NCBI RefSeq assembly: GCF_001580365.1
Contig: NZ_CP014481.1
Span: 34,057 to 98,056, forward strand
Length of the DNA: 64,000 nt
Direction of reading: 5' to 3'
Source of the DNA: Kocuria turfanensis
GTDB lineage: Bacteria > Actinomycetota > Actinomycetes > Actinomycetales > Micrococcaceae
Part shown: positions 8,094-15,612 of the stretch, piece after piece
Layout: every line of letters starts with the position of its first letter
How positions within the stretch are numbered: position 1 is the first letter of the stretch
Made by a program: the position numbers and the translations under genes
Notes under the pieces: generated by a model
What the model was told of the DNA's origin: nothing
Databases searched by the model: none
Seen by the model: the letters and a program-made list of their open reading frames with translations, nothing else

Positions 8094-8516
8094 GTGGGGG
8101 ACGACAACCGGGAACGGTCAGCCCAGATCTTGGCCGACAAGATCAACCTGCTGTTGGACACCCTGCGCACCGAAGCCGGCCAGACCTACGACTTCACCAC
8201 GATCCAGCAAGGCCTCAAAGACCGCGGTGTGGCCATCTCACGGACGAAATGGCACTACCTGAAAACAGCCGACATCCGGGTGCGCCCCGACGAGAAACTG
8301 CTCCGGGCACTGGGGGAAGTGTTCGGCGTGGACCCGAGATACCTCGTGCAGGAGGACGGACCGCTCCCTCAGCAGGTCGAGCAGGAACTCCACACGGTGC
8401 GCGCCCTCCGGCGAGCCGAGGTCCGCAACTTTGCCGCCCGGGCCCTCGGTCAGATCGACCCCGAAGGCCTCCAGGCGATCCTGGACGTCATTGAGAAGGA
8501 TCAGCACGAGAGATAG
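8094..8516 (+). CDS. EspR-like XRE-family transcriptional regulator
   Basis: 140 aa from a GTG with GAGGAG seven bases upstream; an ATG at 8079 overlapping the previous stop has no ribosome site. The DNA-binding part is DFTTIQQGLKDRGVAISRTK then DEKLLRALGEVFGVDPRYLV. The C-terminal helical dimerisation part is VRNFAARALGQIDPEGLQAI. The order and spacing resemble mycobacterial EspR. As the last gene of the ImmA operon it is the likely substrate of the peptidase and the likely binder of the TGAACATGTTCA sites. Its repressor role is inferred from context. Confidence 0.85.
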   Translation: MGDDNRERSAQILADKINLLLDTLRTEAGQTYDFTTIQQGLKDRGVAISRTKWHYLKTADIRVRPDEKLLRALGEVFGVDPRYLVQEDGPLPQQVEQELHTVRALRRAEVRNFAARALGQIDPEGLQAILDVIEKDQHER

Positions 8517-8552
8517 GCCGCGCCGCACAGCATTTGAGCCCTAGACGGACTG

Positions 8553-8596
8553 CCCGTAGGATCCGTATTGAACATGTTCAATACGGATCCTACGGG
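8553..8596. repeat. Perfect 44-bp palindrome with operator core
   Basis: Each base from 8553 to 8574 pairs with its partner from 8575 to 8596, with no loop. The centre (8569-8580) is the 12-bp operator TGAACATGTTCA, and each arm also contains GGATCC. It lies between the convergent ends of the XRE gene and the ArsR-like gene, with no T tract, so it is not a classic terminator. It could be an extra high-affinity or decoy operator, a recombination site, or a hairpin protecting mRNA ends. Confidence 0.95.
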
Positions 8597-8621
8597 AAGG
8601 GCACTGTGGCATGGGAAGACA

Positions 8622-8978
8622 TCAGTGAGGCTCGATGCGCGTCTCCGCACCCGCACTCCGCACATCCGCCAGGACATACTGCGTGAGAGCAGACAGCAGC
8701 CTCTCGAGCCGTGCGTGATTCGCGTAGTACAGCATCGGCCGGCCACGGCTCTGCTGCGCCTCCGCCTTCACGGCATCCATGGCCTCCAGCTCGGTCAACT
8801 GAGCACCGAGAGTCTTGGCCGGGAGCCCCGTTCGTTCCACCAGGTCCGCACGTAGCGCCGGTCCCTGCCTGAGGGCATTGATGATCGACAGCCGGACGGT
8901 GTTGCCGAACACCTTGGCGGCTTCGGCAACAAGATCAGGCTGACCTGCAGGGCGAACTACGGACGGCACGGAATTCAT
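8622..8978 (-). CDS. ArsR-like winged-helix regulator
   Basis: 118 aa from the ATG at 8978. The core is a winged helix of the ArsR type: KVFGNTVRLSIINALRQGPA, RADLVERTGLPAKTLGAQLT as the recognition region, then a wing ending RGRPMLYYANHA. The C-terminal helix (RLERLLSALTQYVLAD) would support dimerisation. No cluster of Cys/His metal ligands is obvious, so metal sensing is not supported. It is divergent from the conjugation operon starting at 9150, and the 170 bp between them contain a pair of direct repeats. It may therefore regulate the transfer genes. Confidence 0.75.
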   Translation of the reverse strand: MNSVPSVVRPAGQPDLVAEAAKVFGNTVRLSIINALRQGPALRADLVERTGLPAKTLGAQLTELEAMDAVKAEAQQSRGRPMLYYANHARLERLLSALTQYVLADVRSAGAETRIEPH

Positions 8979-9073
8979 TGTGTCGCACCCGCAACACCTC
9001 ACACGCAACTGACATCGCACCTCAGGCCCGAGACCCATACCGCAACGAGCCGAACTTGTTTTGACCGTGTTAT

Positions 9074-9119
9074 ACAGCCAAGACGTGCTACAACTTTCAT
9101 AACTGCATAAAACAGCCAA
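9074..9119. promoter_or_regulatory. Direct repeats ACAGCCAA in the divergent promoter region
   Basis: ACAGCCAA occurs at 9074-9081 and again at 9112-9119, 38 bp apart, each within an A/T-rich stretch unusual for this DNA. TTGACC at 9061-9066 could be a -35 box for the rightward conjugation operon. These are candidate sites for the divergent ArsR-like regulator. Confidence 0.35.
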
Positions 9120-9149
9120 ACGGGTTGGCGCCGGAAAGGGAGGTGACGT

Positions 9150-10274
9150 GTGAGAGATGAGGAGTCCCACGGCTCATCCACTCTGGCTATCGCTGTCCTG
9201 GCGCTGGGCGGGGTGATGGCGATCGGTGTGCCCGTCGTGGGTTTGGCCGGACTTGCACTGGTGGCGGACATGCAGGCGTCAGCCAATAGCGGGTGCGTCC
9301 CTTCCACGGTCGTCTCCGACGAGGACCCCGGGGACGGCGTGATCAACGTTCCCAACGGCTGGGGTCCACTGGTGGAGGAGGCGGCCAAGACGGCCGGACT
9401 CCCTGCAAGTGTCGCGGCTGCCCAGCTCAAGCAGGAGTCCAACTGGAACCCGGACGCCGGCAGCTCCGCCGGGGCCCAAGGCATCGCCCAGTTCATGCCC
9501 GACACCTGGGCCCAGTACGGGAACGGCGGAAACGTGACTGACCCCGAGGACGCGATTCCCGCCTACGGCCGCTACATGGCAGACCTCAGGAATGAGGTGA
9601 AGTCCCTGGCCGGTGACGACGCGGACCAGTTGGTGCGTCTGACCTTGGCTGCCTACAACGCCGGCCCCGGTGCGGTGCTCGAGCACGAGGGTGTGCCGCC
9701 GTTCGCGGAGACCCAGCGCTACGTGGAGAGAATCCTCGACGGCGGTCAGTTCGAGTTCTCCGCCGGCTGTGCGGCCCCCACCGGCGGCAAGGCGTGGGAC
9801 GGGGACCTCGGGGAGGGGGAGTGGACCACGCCGTTGCCCGGTGGAAGGTTCACCTCCGGCTATGGGGGCCGCAGTGTCCCGGGCCTGCCCGATTGGGCGC
9901 AGAACCACATGGGGGTGGATTTCGCCACCCCGGGTACTGGTGGCAGTGCGGGTGGGGCGGTGATCGCCCCGACCGATCTACGCATCACCGGGTTCAACGC
10001 CCCGGATGGATGCGTGATCGCCAAGGAAGACGGGGACGATCCTGATTTCGGGTTCGCCTTCTGTCACCTGAACTCCTGGGGCGTGAAGAAGGGTCAGCGC
10101 CTCACCCGCGGCGATGTGATCGGCACCGAGGGCAATCGGGGCCAGTTCGGGATGGCCACGCACCTGCACTTTGAGATTTATCGGCCCGGGGCTCCCGACG
10201 TCGTTTTCCCCTACCAGGGTTTCAACATCGACCCCGAGTCGATCCTGCGAGAGAAAGGAGCGTGGCCCGAATGA
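9150..10274 (+). CDS. Lytic transglycosylase-M23 peptidase fusion (conjugation wall hydrolase)
   Basis: 374 aa from a GTG with GGGAGG six bases upstream. A membrane anchor spans about residues 11-40. An SLT goose-type transglycosylase domain follows (about 70-200) with catalytic Glu96 in LKQESNWNPDAGSSAGAQG and LAAYNAGPGAV. Next is an M23 metallopeptidase domain (about 225-370) with the zinc ligands His253 and Asp257 (HMGVDF) and the HxH pair at 338 and 340 (THLHFEIY). Both a glycan-cutting and a peptide-cutting activity open the wall for the transfer channel, as VirB1 or TcpG proteins do. It is the first gene of the transfer operon. Confidence 0.92.
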   Translation: MRDEESHGSSTLAIAVLALGGVMAIGVPVVGLAGLALVADMQASANSGCVPSTVVSDEDPGDGVINVPNGWGPLVEEAAKTAGLPASVAAAQLKQESNWNPDAGSSAGAQGIAQFMPDTWAQYGNGGNVTDPEDAIPAYGRYMADLRNEVKSLAGDDADQLVRLTLAAYNAGPGAVLEHEGVPPFAETQRYVERILDGGQFEFSAGCAAPTGGKAWDGDLGEGEWTTPLPGGRFTSGYGGRSVPGLPDWAQNHMGVDFATPGTGGSAGGAVIAPTDLRITGFNAPDGCVIAKEDGDDPDFGFAFCHLNSWGVKKGQRLTRGDVIGTEGNRGQFGMATHLHFEIYRPGAPDVVFPYQGFNIDPESILREKGAWPE

Positions 10275-10906
10275 GCCGCCGCCCCCATTTGATGACTGCC
10301 CTGGCCCTGTGCGCCCTGCCCCTGGCAGCGTGCTCAACCAGCCCGGCCCAGGAGACGTCCGTCCTGTCCAGTGCTGCCGCCTCGGCTAGCTCGTTTCCTG
10401 CCGCCTGGCCTACGTCGAGCAGCTTCCCCACCCCGGAGGTGCCCGGGGATGGGACCTTCCCGCGTGTTCAGGACGTGGACCGCTCCGATGTGGACTCCAC
10501 CGCCCGGGCGGCTGCGCTCCTGCTGCATTCCTGGGACACCGCTGCGGACCACACGGAGACGGCGGCTGCGATCCGCACCAAGCCGCTCATGTCGGACGAT
10601 TGGGCGGCTCAGCAGGTCGAGCCTGAGCGCAACTCCTCCCAGGGGGCGTGGCTCGGTCCGGCCGAGCACGGGGCCTACAGCCGTGCTCAGGCGGTGCCGG
10701 CGATCGGGGACGTGACCCGCGACGTCGCTGACGATAAGGCAGTGCGGGCGTACAAGGTGACCTGGCGGTGGGCCAGCCGTGACGGCGAACCTGCCGAGGG
10801 CACCGGGACCCGGCACGCGACGATCTACCTGGAGAAGCACTCCGGGGCCTGGGAAGTCGTGGGCCACCAGTCCCACGACCTGCCCGCAGGGGAGGCCGCC
10901 TCGTGA
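10271..10906 (+). CDS. Predicted lipoprotein of the transfer operon
   Basis: 211 aa from the ATG overlapping the previous stop; a GTG at 10262 is also possible. A lipoprotein signal peptide ends in LPLAACSTS, so the mature protein starts at a lipid-modified Cys outside the membrane. A Ser/Pro linker follows, then a domain of about 140 residues (AALLLHSWDTAADHTETAA ... VRAYKVTWRWASRDG ... GAWEVVGHQSH). Its strand-rich end resembles the NTF2-like fold of VirB8/TcpC-type proteins, a tentative comparison. The role is probably a surface component of the conjugation channel. Confidence 0.75.
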   Translation: MSRRPHLMTALALCALPLAACSTSPAQETSVLSSAAASASSFPAAWPTSSSFPTPEVPGDGTFPRVQDVDRSDVDSTARAAALLLHSWDTAADHTETAAAIRTKPLMSDDWAAQQVEPERNSSQGAWLGPAEHGAYSRAQAVPAIGDVTRDVADDKAVRAYKVTWRWASRDGEPAEGTGTRHATIYLEKHSGAWEVVGHQSHDLPAGEAAS

Positions 10907-12456
10907 GCGTGGCCGTCCACTCCTGGCCGGTGATCACCCTGACCTTCGGCGCGGAGCAGATCGTGGCCGATGCCAACGGGGAGGTGCTGACCTACCCGGT
11001 GCTCGATGCCACCACCGCCCACGAGGTCGCTGCGGACGCGGCCGCCGAGGCGTGCCGGCGGTTGGGGTTGAAGGTCTGCCGGGTGCAGGGCCACACCGAG
11101 AACGGGTCTGTGTTCGAGATGGTCGTGGACACCGAACTCGGCATCCTTGAGGAGTACGAGGTGCCAGCGTCCGGGCCGACCCCCAACCGCGGGGTTCGGC
11201 AGACGGGTAGCACTACCGCGGGCCGATCGGCTCACTTCAAGGGTGGTAACCAGCGCCGCCGCGCCCTGGCGATCTGGGGCAGCGTCGGGGTCCTGGCGCT
11301 CACGGCCGGCACCTCGGTGACGATGAACCTGACCGAGGGCCACGGGGAGCCGGTCGCGGTGGTGCACACCCCGCCACCGGCGCAGCTGCCGGTGCCGGCC
11401 CCGGCCGGATGGGACACCTACGGCGCCTGGGCCACGCCCATGTCCGGGTCTCAAGTGCAGGCGGTCCTGGACTGGGCAGGGCGCCCGGTCAGTGTGGACG
11501 GCAGCAAGCTCACCGGCCATGACCCGGCCACGGGTGTGGAGCAGTGGAGCCGTAGCGCACCGTTCACCGTGACCCAGGTGGCGCTGTTCACCGTTGACGG
11601 GCAGACCCGGCTGGCGGCCGCCACAGCCAAGGAGCTGGTGCTGTTCACCCCCGACTCTCCCGAGCAGATCCGGGTCGAGGTGCCCCAGGAGGCCACCGTG
11701 GTCCTGGACGGAGGCACCGTGCCCCGGCTGGATCTGCCCACCAAGAAGTCCCTGCTGTTGAGAGCGGACGGGTCCACCGTCTCCCGGGTGGTGCCAGCGG
11801 CCGCCAAACCCCTGGAGGCCCAGGGGGATCACCTGATCGCCGCCGATGCCAAGGCGGGGAAGGTGTGGCGGGTCGGCACCGACTCGGCGGCCCTGCCCAA
11901 GCCCGCTGCACTGCCCGCCCCGGCCGAGGGCGCGGAACTGACCGGCGTCCTCGGCAGTGTTCAGGGCCGGATGGTGGCCGCCTGGAAGGACGGTAAGCAG
12001 ACGATCGTCGGCTTCTACGACGTAGATGAAGCCACCGACGTCACCACGGTGAAGCAGGTCGCAGTGCGCGAACTCGACGGGGGCCAGATCACCACCTCCA
12101 CCGTGCAGACCGACCGGGTCCACGGGCTGCTGCTGGCCTCAACGGTGCTGGTCGATGTGGAAGCCACCACCGTCCACCGCCTCGATGGTCAAGCCACGCT
12201 GGCCGCCGGCTATGCCTGGGTCACCAACGACGGTGAGCAGACCCAGGTCACCCGCGACGGACAGCCCGAGGCGACCACCACGGCTGACCAGGCCGCGGTG
12301 CCCGACGTCATCACGGACAACGGAATGGCGATGACCCGAGTGGCCGGATCCACCGATAGCTCCCTCTACGCCCTGGCCAAGACCGGCCCTATCCCCACAG
12401 CTAGCACTTCACCGACCGCGAGCCCTACCCCCACTGCCAAGGAGACCCCCAGATGA
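10903..12456 (+). CDS. Membrane-anchored propeller-like conjugation protein
   Basis: 517 aa from a GTG in a GTGA overlap. Residues 1-110 are cytoplasmic and alpha/beta in character (TFGAEQIVADANGEVLTYPV). A single membrane segment lies near 122-142 (LAIWGSVGVLALTAGTSVTM). A Pro-rich linker and then repeated strand motifs fill residues 165-490, for example GRPVSVDGSKLTGHDPATG, QVALFTVDGQTRLAAATAKE and GDHLIAADAKAGKVWRVG, consistent with a PQQ/WD-like beta propeller. The C-terminus is Ser/Thr/Pro-rich. I know no assigned function. Its place in the operon suggests an extracellular scaffold of the transfer machine with a cytoplasmic docking domain. Confidence 0.7.
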   Translation: MSVAVHSWPVITLTFGAEQIVADANGEVLTYPVLDATTAHEVAADAAAEACRRLGLKVCRVQGHTENGSVFEMVVDTELGILEEYEVPASGPTPNRGVRQTGSTTAGRSAHFKGGNQRRRALAIWGSVGVLALTAGTSVTMNLTEGHGEPVAVVHTPPPAQLPVPAPAGWDTYGAWATPMSGSQVQAVLDWAGRPVSVDGSKLTGHDPATGVEQWSRSAPFTVTQVALFTVDGQTRLAAATAKELVLFTPDSPEQIRVEVPQEATVVLDGGTVPRLDLPTKKSLLLRADGSTVSRVVPAAAKPLEAQGDHLIAADAKAGKVWRVGTDSAALPKPAALPAPAEGAELTGVLGSVQGRMVAAWKDGKQTIVGFYDVDEATDVTTVKQVAVRELDGGQITTSTVQTDRVHGLLLASTVLVDVEATTVHRLDGQATLAAGYAWVTNDGEQTQVTRDGQPEATTTADQAAVPDVITDNGMAMTRVAGSTDSSLYALAKTGPIPTASTSPTASPTPTAKETPR

Positions 12457-13865
12457 GAATGACCGCGACGATCGACTCCACCGGTGCTGTAGAGCTGGAC
12501 ACCGCCGGGCAGATCACCCGGGAGAACCACTCCACCGTGGGCGATGCCCGCCGTTCGGTGATGGCCACGGCAAAGACCCTGGCGGAGCAGACCAGCCAGG
12601 ACACCCAGCTGCACATCGATGACCCTTCCGGGTCCCGCACGTTCCTGGTCGGTGTCGATGGCACCTCCCGGCAGGAAAGCCCGGCACCGGCCACCGTGCA
12701 GGCCCCGGCTGAGTCCGTGGCTACGGTGGAGCCGGTGGCATCAGCCCCCATCGAGTCCCCGGCCCCGGTTGAGTCGGTCGAGTCCGTTGAGCCTGAGTCG
12801 GTGTCTGCTGTGGAGCCGATGGTGCCGGCGTCGGTGGAGACGGCCCAGGTGGCTGCGACCTCCACGGCCCCTAATCCGTTTCTCGGCGGTCGCCCGTCCA
12901 CGGCCCGGACGGTGGCGGAATCCGAGGCGGCTGGAAGCCGGCGGGAGTCGTTGCCCTCCTTCGTGGACCGCCCCGAGGTGGACGCCCCGGCTCAACACGG
13001 ATGGCGCGGGGCGCTGAACTCGATGGGCCTGCGCCTGGGACCTTCGGCCGCGGAGCTGAGCCAGCGCCAGGACGAGGCCGCGGTGTCAGCCCACTGGGCC
13101 GGGCCGCGCACGATCGCGGTCCTGAACCCCAAGGGCGGGGCCGGGAAGACGCCCACGGTAATCTGCCTGGCGGCCGTGTTCGCCCGCCTCTCCGGTGGCG
13201 GAGTGCTGGCCTGGGACAACAACAACTCCCTGGGCTCACTGGGCTGGCGCACCTTCGATGCCGGGCACGAGGCGACCGTGGTCGATCTGCTCGGGCGCAC
13301 CGAGCACTTCATGACCTCCGATGCCCGGGTGGGCGATCTGTCCGGGTACGTCCACCACCAGCCGGCCGATCGCTACGACGTTCTGCGCTCCGATGACCGC
13401 TCCGGGGACCAGGAGCGGCACATGGTCACCGGAGACGAGGTGGACCGGCTGCACGCGGTGGCCGCGAAGTACTACCGGGCGATCGTGATGGATTCGGGCA
13501 ACACCGAACGCGGAGCGAACTGGCAGGCAATGATCGGCCACGCCGATCAGGTGGTGATCCCGGTGAAGTCCGTCGATGACGCCGCCGAGGGCGCCTCCCG
13601 GGTGCTGGCCGCCCTGCACGCCGGGGACCCCCACGCCCAGGAGCTCGCGCGTAACGCGGTGGTGGTGGTGCTGTGCTGCGAGCCCGGCCACCGGAAGACC
13701 AAGGCCAAGGAGCTGGCTGATGAGTTCGCCCCCTACGTCCGTGCGGTGGTGACGATCTCCTATGACCGGGCGCTGGTGGAGGGTCGGGTGCGGTTCTCCG
13801 CGATGACCCCGGCCACCCGCCGGGCCTGGCTGCGCGCCGGGGCGGCAGTGCGGGAGGGACTGTGA
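12453..13865 (+). CDS. ParA/MinD-type ATPase of the transfer operon
   Basis: 470 aa. Residues 1-205 are a low-complexity Pro/Glu/Ser/Val-rich region. A deviant Walker A follows at 225-233 (NPKGGAGKT, then Pro rather than Thr). The switch region WDNNNSLGSLGWRTF and the segment AIVMDSGNTERGANW complete the fold. ATPases of this shape occur in actinobacterial conjugation and type VII-like loci, where they probably position the apparatus. No ParB gene or centromere-like repeat is next to it, so plasmid partition is less likely. It overlaps both neighbours by four bases. Confidence 0.85.
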   Translation: MRMTATIDSTGAVELDTAGQITRENHSTVGDARRSVMATAKTLAEQTSQDTQLHIDDPSGSRTFLVGVDGTSRQESPAPATVQAPAESVATVEPVASAPIESPAPVESVESVEPESVSAVEPMVPASVETAQVAATSTAPNPFLGGRPSTARTVAESEAAGSRRESLPSFVDRPEVDAPAQHGWRGALNSMGLRLGPSAAELSQRQDEAAVSAHWAGPRTIAVLNPKGGAGKTPTVICLAAVFARLSGGGVLAWDNNNSLGSLGWRTFDAGHEATVVDLLGRTEHFMTSDARVGDLSGYVHHQPADRYDVLRSDDRSGDQERHMVTGDEVDRLHAVAAKYYRAIVMDSGNTERGANWQAMIGHADQVVIPVKSVDDAAEGASRVLAALHAGDPHAQELARNAVVVVLCCEPGHRKTKAKELADEFAPYVRAVVTISYDRALVEGRVRFSAMTPATRRAWLRAGAAVREGL

Positions 13866-14470
13866 TCGTGGACAGCCCTCGCAACCCTTTCGTGGCCGCG
13901 CCGGAGGTCATCGAAGAGGAGGACCCGATGGAGGAGGACCCGATTCTCGGGGCCCGGGACTCCATCCGTGGGCCGCAGAACCTCCAGCAGAGGCTGGCCG
14001 AGGAACCGGCGCCCGCCGAGGAGCCGGCCGCCCCGGTGGACGTCTCCCAGGCCACGCTGTGGCTGGTCGGTGCCTCTGGCGGGGTAGGGACCTCCACGCT
14101 GGCCAGGCTGTGCTCCGAATCAATCGTGGACGCGGGCGTGCAAGAACCGGAATGGGCGGGACGGGCGCTGCTGGTGTGCTCCACCAGCGCAGCCTCCCTG
14201 GAGTCAGCGGCCCAACTGGCGCGCAAGTCCGCCACCGGGCAACTGCCCTATGAGCTGGTCGGTTTGGTCATCGTCCACGACCGGCCCAAGAACCGGATCA
14301 CCAAGCCCACCCTGAGCTTCGCCCGCAGTGTGGCGCGGATGTTCCCGGTGGCCATGACGGTCCCCTATGAGTCTTCGTGGCGCGAGGTCGGCGTCACCCC
14401 CAGTCCTTCCAGCACCCGGCTGAAAACCGTGCTGCGGAAGATCCACAGAATCGCCCAGACCGGGCACTGA
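13862..14470 (+). CDS. DUF6668-family P-loop-like protein
   Basis: 202 aa from a GTG. The first 60 residues are acidic and disordered. Then a ParA-like fold begins with LWLVGASGGVGTSTLARLC, in which the usual Lys of the P loop is replaced (GGVGTST), so ATP hydrolysis is doubtful. Later segments (ALLVCSTSAASLESA, ELVGLVIVHDRPKN, MFPVAMTVPYES) follow the order of a SIMIBI fold. It matches what I know as DUF6668, common beside SCO6880-type genes. Directly after a canonical ParA-like ATPase, a regulatory heterodimer with it is plausible. Confidence 0.75.
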   Translation: MIVDSPRNPFVAAPEVIEEEDPMEEDPILGARDSIRGPQNLQQRLAEEPAPAEEPAAPVDVSQATLWLVGASGGVGTSTLARLCSESIVDAGVQEPEWAGRALLVCSTSAASLESAAQLARKSATGQLPYELVGLVIVHDRPKNRITKPTLSFARSVARMFPVAMTVPYESSWREVGVTPSPSSTRLKTVLRKIHRIAQTGH

Positions 14471-14486
14471 GAAAGGAAACCCCCCG

Positions 14487-14756
14487 ATGTTCATCAACAC
14501 CCTCAACGCCCTGATGATCCCGGCCATCAACGCCACCCCAACCCAGCCCCCGGGCATGGAGAACGTGACCATGATCCTCGGCTGGATTCTCTGGGCCGCC
14601 GGCCTGGTCTTGTTCGTCTACTTCATCTTCGGGCTCGTCACCGCCGGGCGGAACCGCCGCCGTGGTGATGAGGTCGAGGCCCCGGTGTGGCCGCTGGTCG
14701 CGGCCGCCCTGCTCGGGGCGGCCGGGGCGATCTGGAACATGATCACCGGCGGCTGA
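14487..14756 (+). CDS. Small two-TM pilin-like (VirB2/TrbC-type) protein
   Basis: 89 aa with a good ribosome site (GAAAGGA). Two hydrophobic helices (about residues 27-51, ENVTMILGWILWAAGLVLFV, and 68-86, VWPLVAAALLGAAGAIWNMI) are joined by a charged loop (TAGRNRRRGDEVEA). Size and topology match VirB2-like pilin subunits or the small membrane proteins of Gram-positive T4SS. Its place just before the VirB8- and VirB6-like genes supports this. Homology cannot be shown by eye. Confidence 0.65.
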   Translation: MFINTLNALMIPAINATPTQPPGMENVTMILGWILWAAGLVLFVYFIFGLVTAGRNRRRGDEVEAPVWPLVAAALLGAAGAIWNMITGG

Positions 14757-14805
14757 GCCGGCCCCCGATTCTCGACCGGCACCGCAACGACATGGAGACC
14801 CCCCG

Positions 14806-15612
14806 ATGGACACGAACAACAACAACGCAACTCGGACCCGCCCCCGCTGGTTCGGCCCGGCGCTGATCGCCCTGGTGCTGCTGCTGGTCGCGGTGGCCGG
14901 CTGGACCATTCGCAACCTCACTACCCCCGATGAGGCCCAGGGCCCTACCTCGCCTGCTGCCCCTGCTGCCTCGACTGCCCCCACCCAGGGGGCGGCCGAG
15001 GCGGCTGCTCCCGGCTCGGTGGAGGACTTCGCCTGGGACTGCCAGACGCAGCTGAGCACCGACACCTCCTCGGTGGCCGTTGAGGCCCCCGAGGTCCTGG
15101 ATTGGGTGGCCGCCGGCTACAACGTGGTGCCCTCCTCCGACGAGTTCGGTGGCTGCGAACGACGCGACTCGGGGCTGCGGGTGGGCTACGCCCATTCGGA
15201 GGCCGGGGCGCTGATGGCTGCGGCGACCTACGCGATGGCCTTGGACCCGTCCGTGAGCGAAGAGGCCGCTAAGAACATCGAGGTGGGCATTGCTGAGGGA
15301 CCCAACCGGGATCGGATCGAGGAGAAGGCCCAGCGCATCCGTGACGGCGTGGAAGAAGGCGATGACGGGTCCGCGTCGGCGTCCACGACGCTGATCGGCT
15401 ACTCCCAAGATCACTACACCGACGAGGCCGCGTCCTACCAGCTGATCTACTCCCTGCCCTCGGACAACGGTCTGATGACCAAGGTGGCTGTGCAGGCCGA
15501 TGTGGTGTGGGAGGACGGGGACTGGAAGCTGGACCCGGCCTCGGGCACCGATCTGATGACCTCGGACCAGTACCAGGGTCAGTCCTACGTGGAGTGGGGG
15601 CCCAAGAGCTGA
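14806..15612 (+). CDS. VirB8/TcpC-like bitopic membrane protein
   Basis: 268 aa. A short cytoplasmic N-terminus rich in Asn is followed by one membrane helix (about 18-38, PALIALVLLLVAVAGWTI), an Ala/Pro/Thr linker, and an extracytoplasmic domain of about 200 residues. The end of that domain (YQLIYSLPSDNGLMTKVAVQ, DVVWEDGDWKLDPAS) has the strand pattern of the NTF2-like domain seen in VirB8/TcpC channel proteins. It stands two genes before VirB4 in the order expected for a Gram-positive conjugation operon. Assignment rests on topology and position. Confidence 0.7.
   Translation: MDTNNNNATRTRPRWFGPALIALVLLLVAVAGWTIRNLTTPDEAQGPTSPAAPAASTAPTQGAAEAAAPGSVEDFAWDCQTQLSTDTSSVAVEAPEVLDWVAAGYNVVPSSDEFGGCERRDSGLRVGYAHSEAGALMAAATYAMALDPSVSEEAAKNIEVGIAEGPNRDRIEEKAQRIRDGVEEGDDGSASASTTLIGYSQDHYTDEAASYQLIYSLPSDNGLMTKVAVQADVVWEDGDWKLDPASGTDLMTSDQYQGQSYVEWGPKS

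Noticed and set aside
8553..8596. Rho-independent terminator for the ImmA operon
   Set aside because: The loopless symmetry, the A/T-rich centre matching the operator and the lack of a T tract argue for a protein-binding or special structural site, although a secondary terminator effect cannot be excluded.
8622..8978. Metal-sensing ArsR of the copper system
   Set aside because: No Cys/His metal-site cluster and 30 kb from the copper genes; it faces the conjugation operon.
12453..13865. Plasmid partition gene parA
   Set aside because: It lies inside the transfer operon with overlaps on both sides, and no parB or centromere repeats are near; an apparatus-positioning ATPase fits better.
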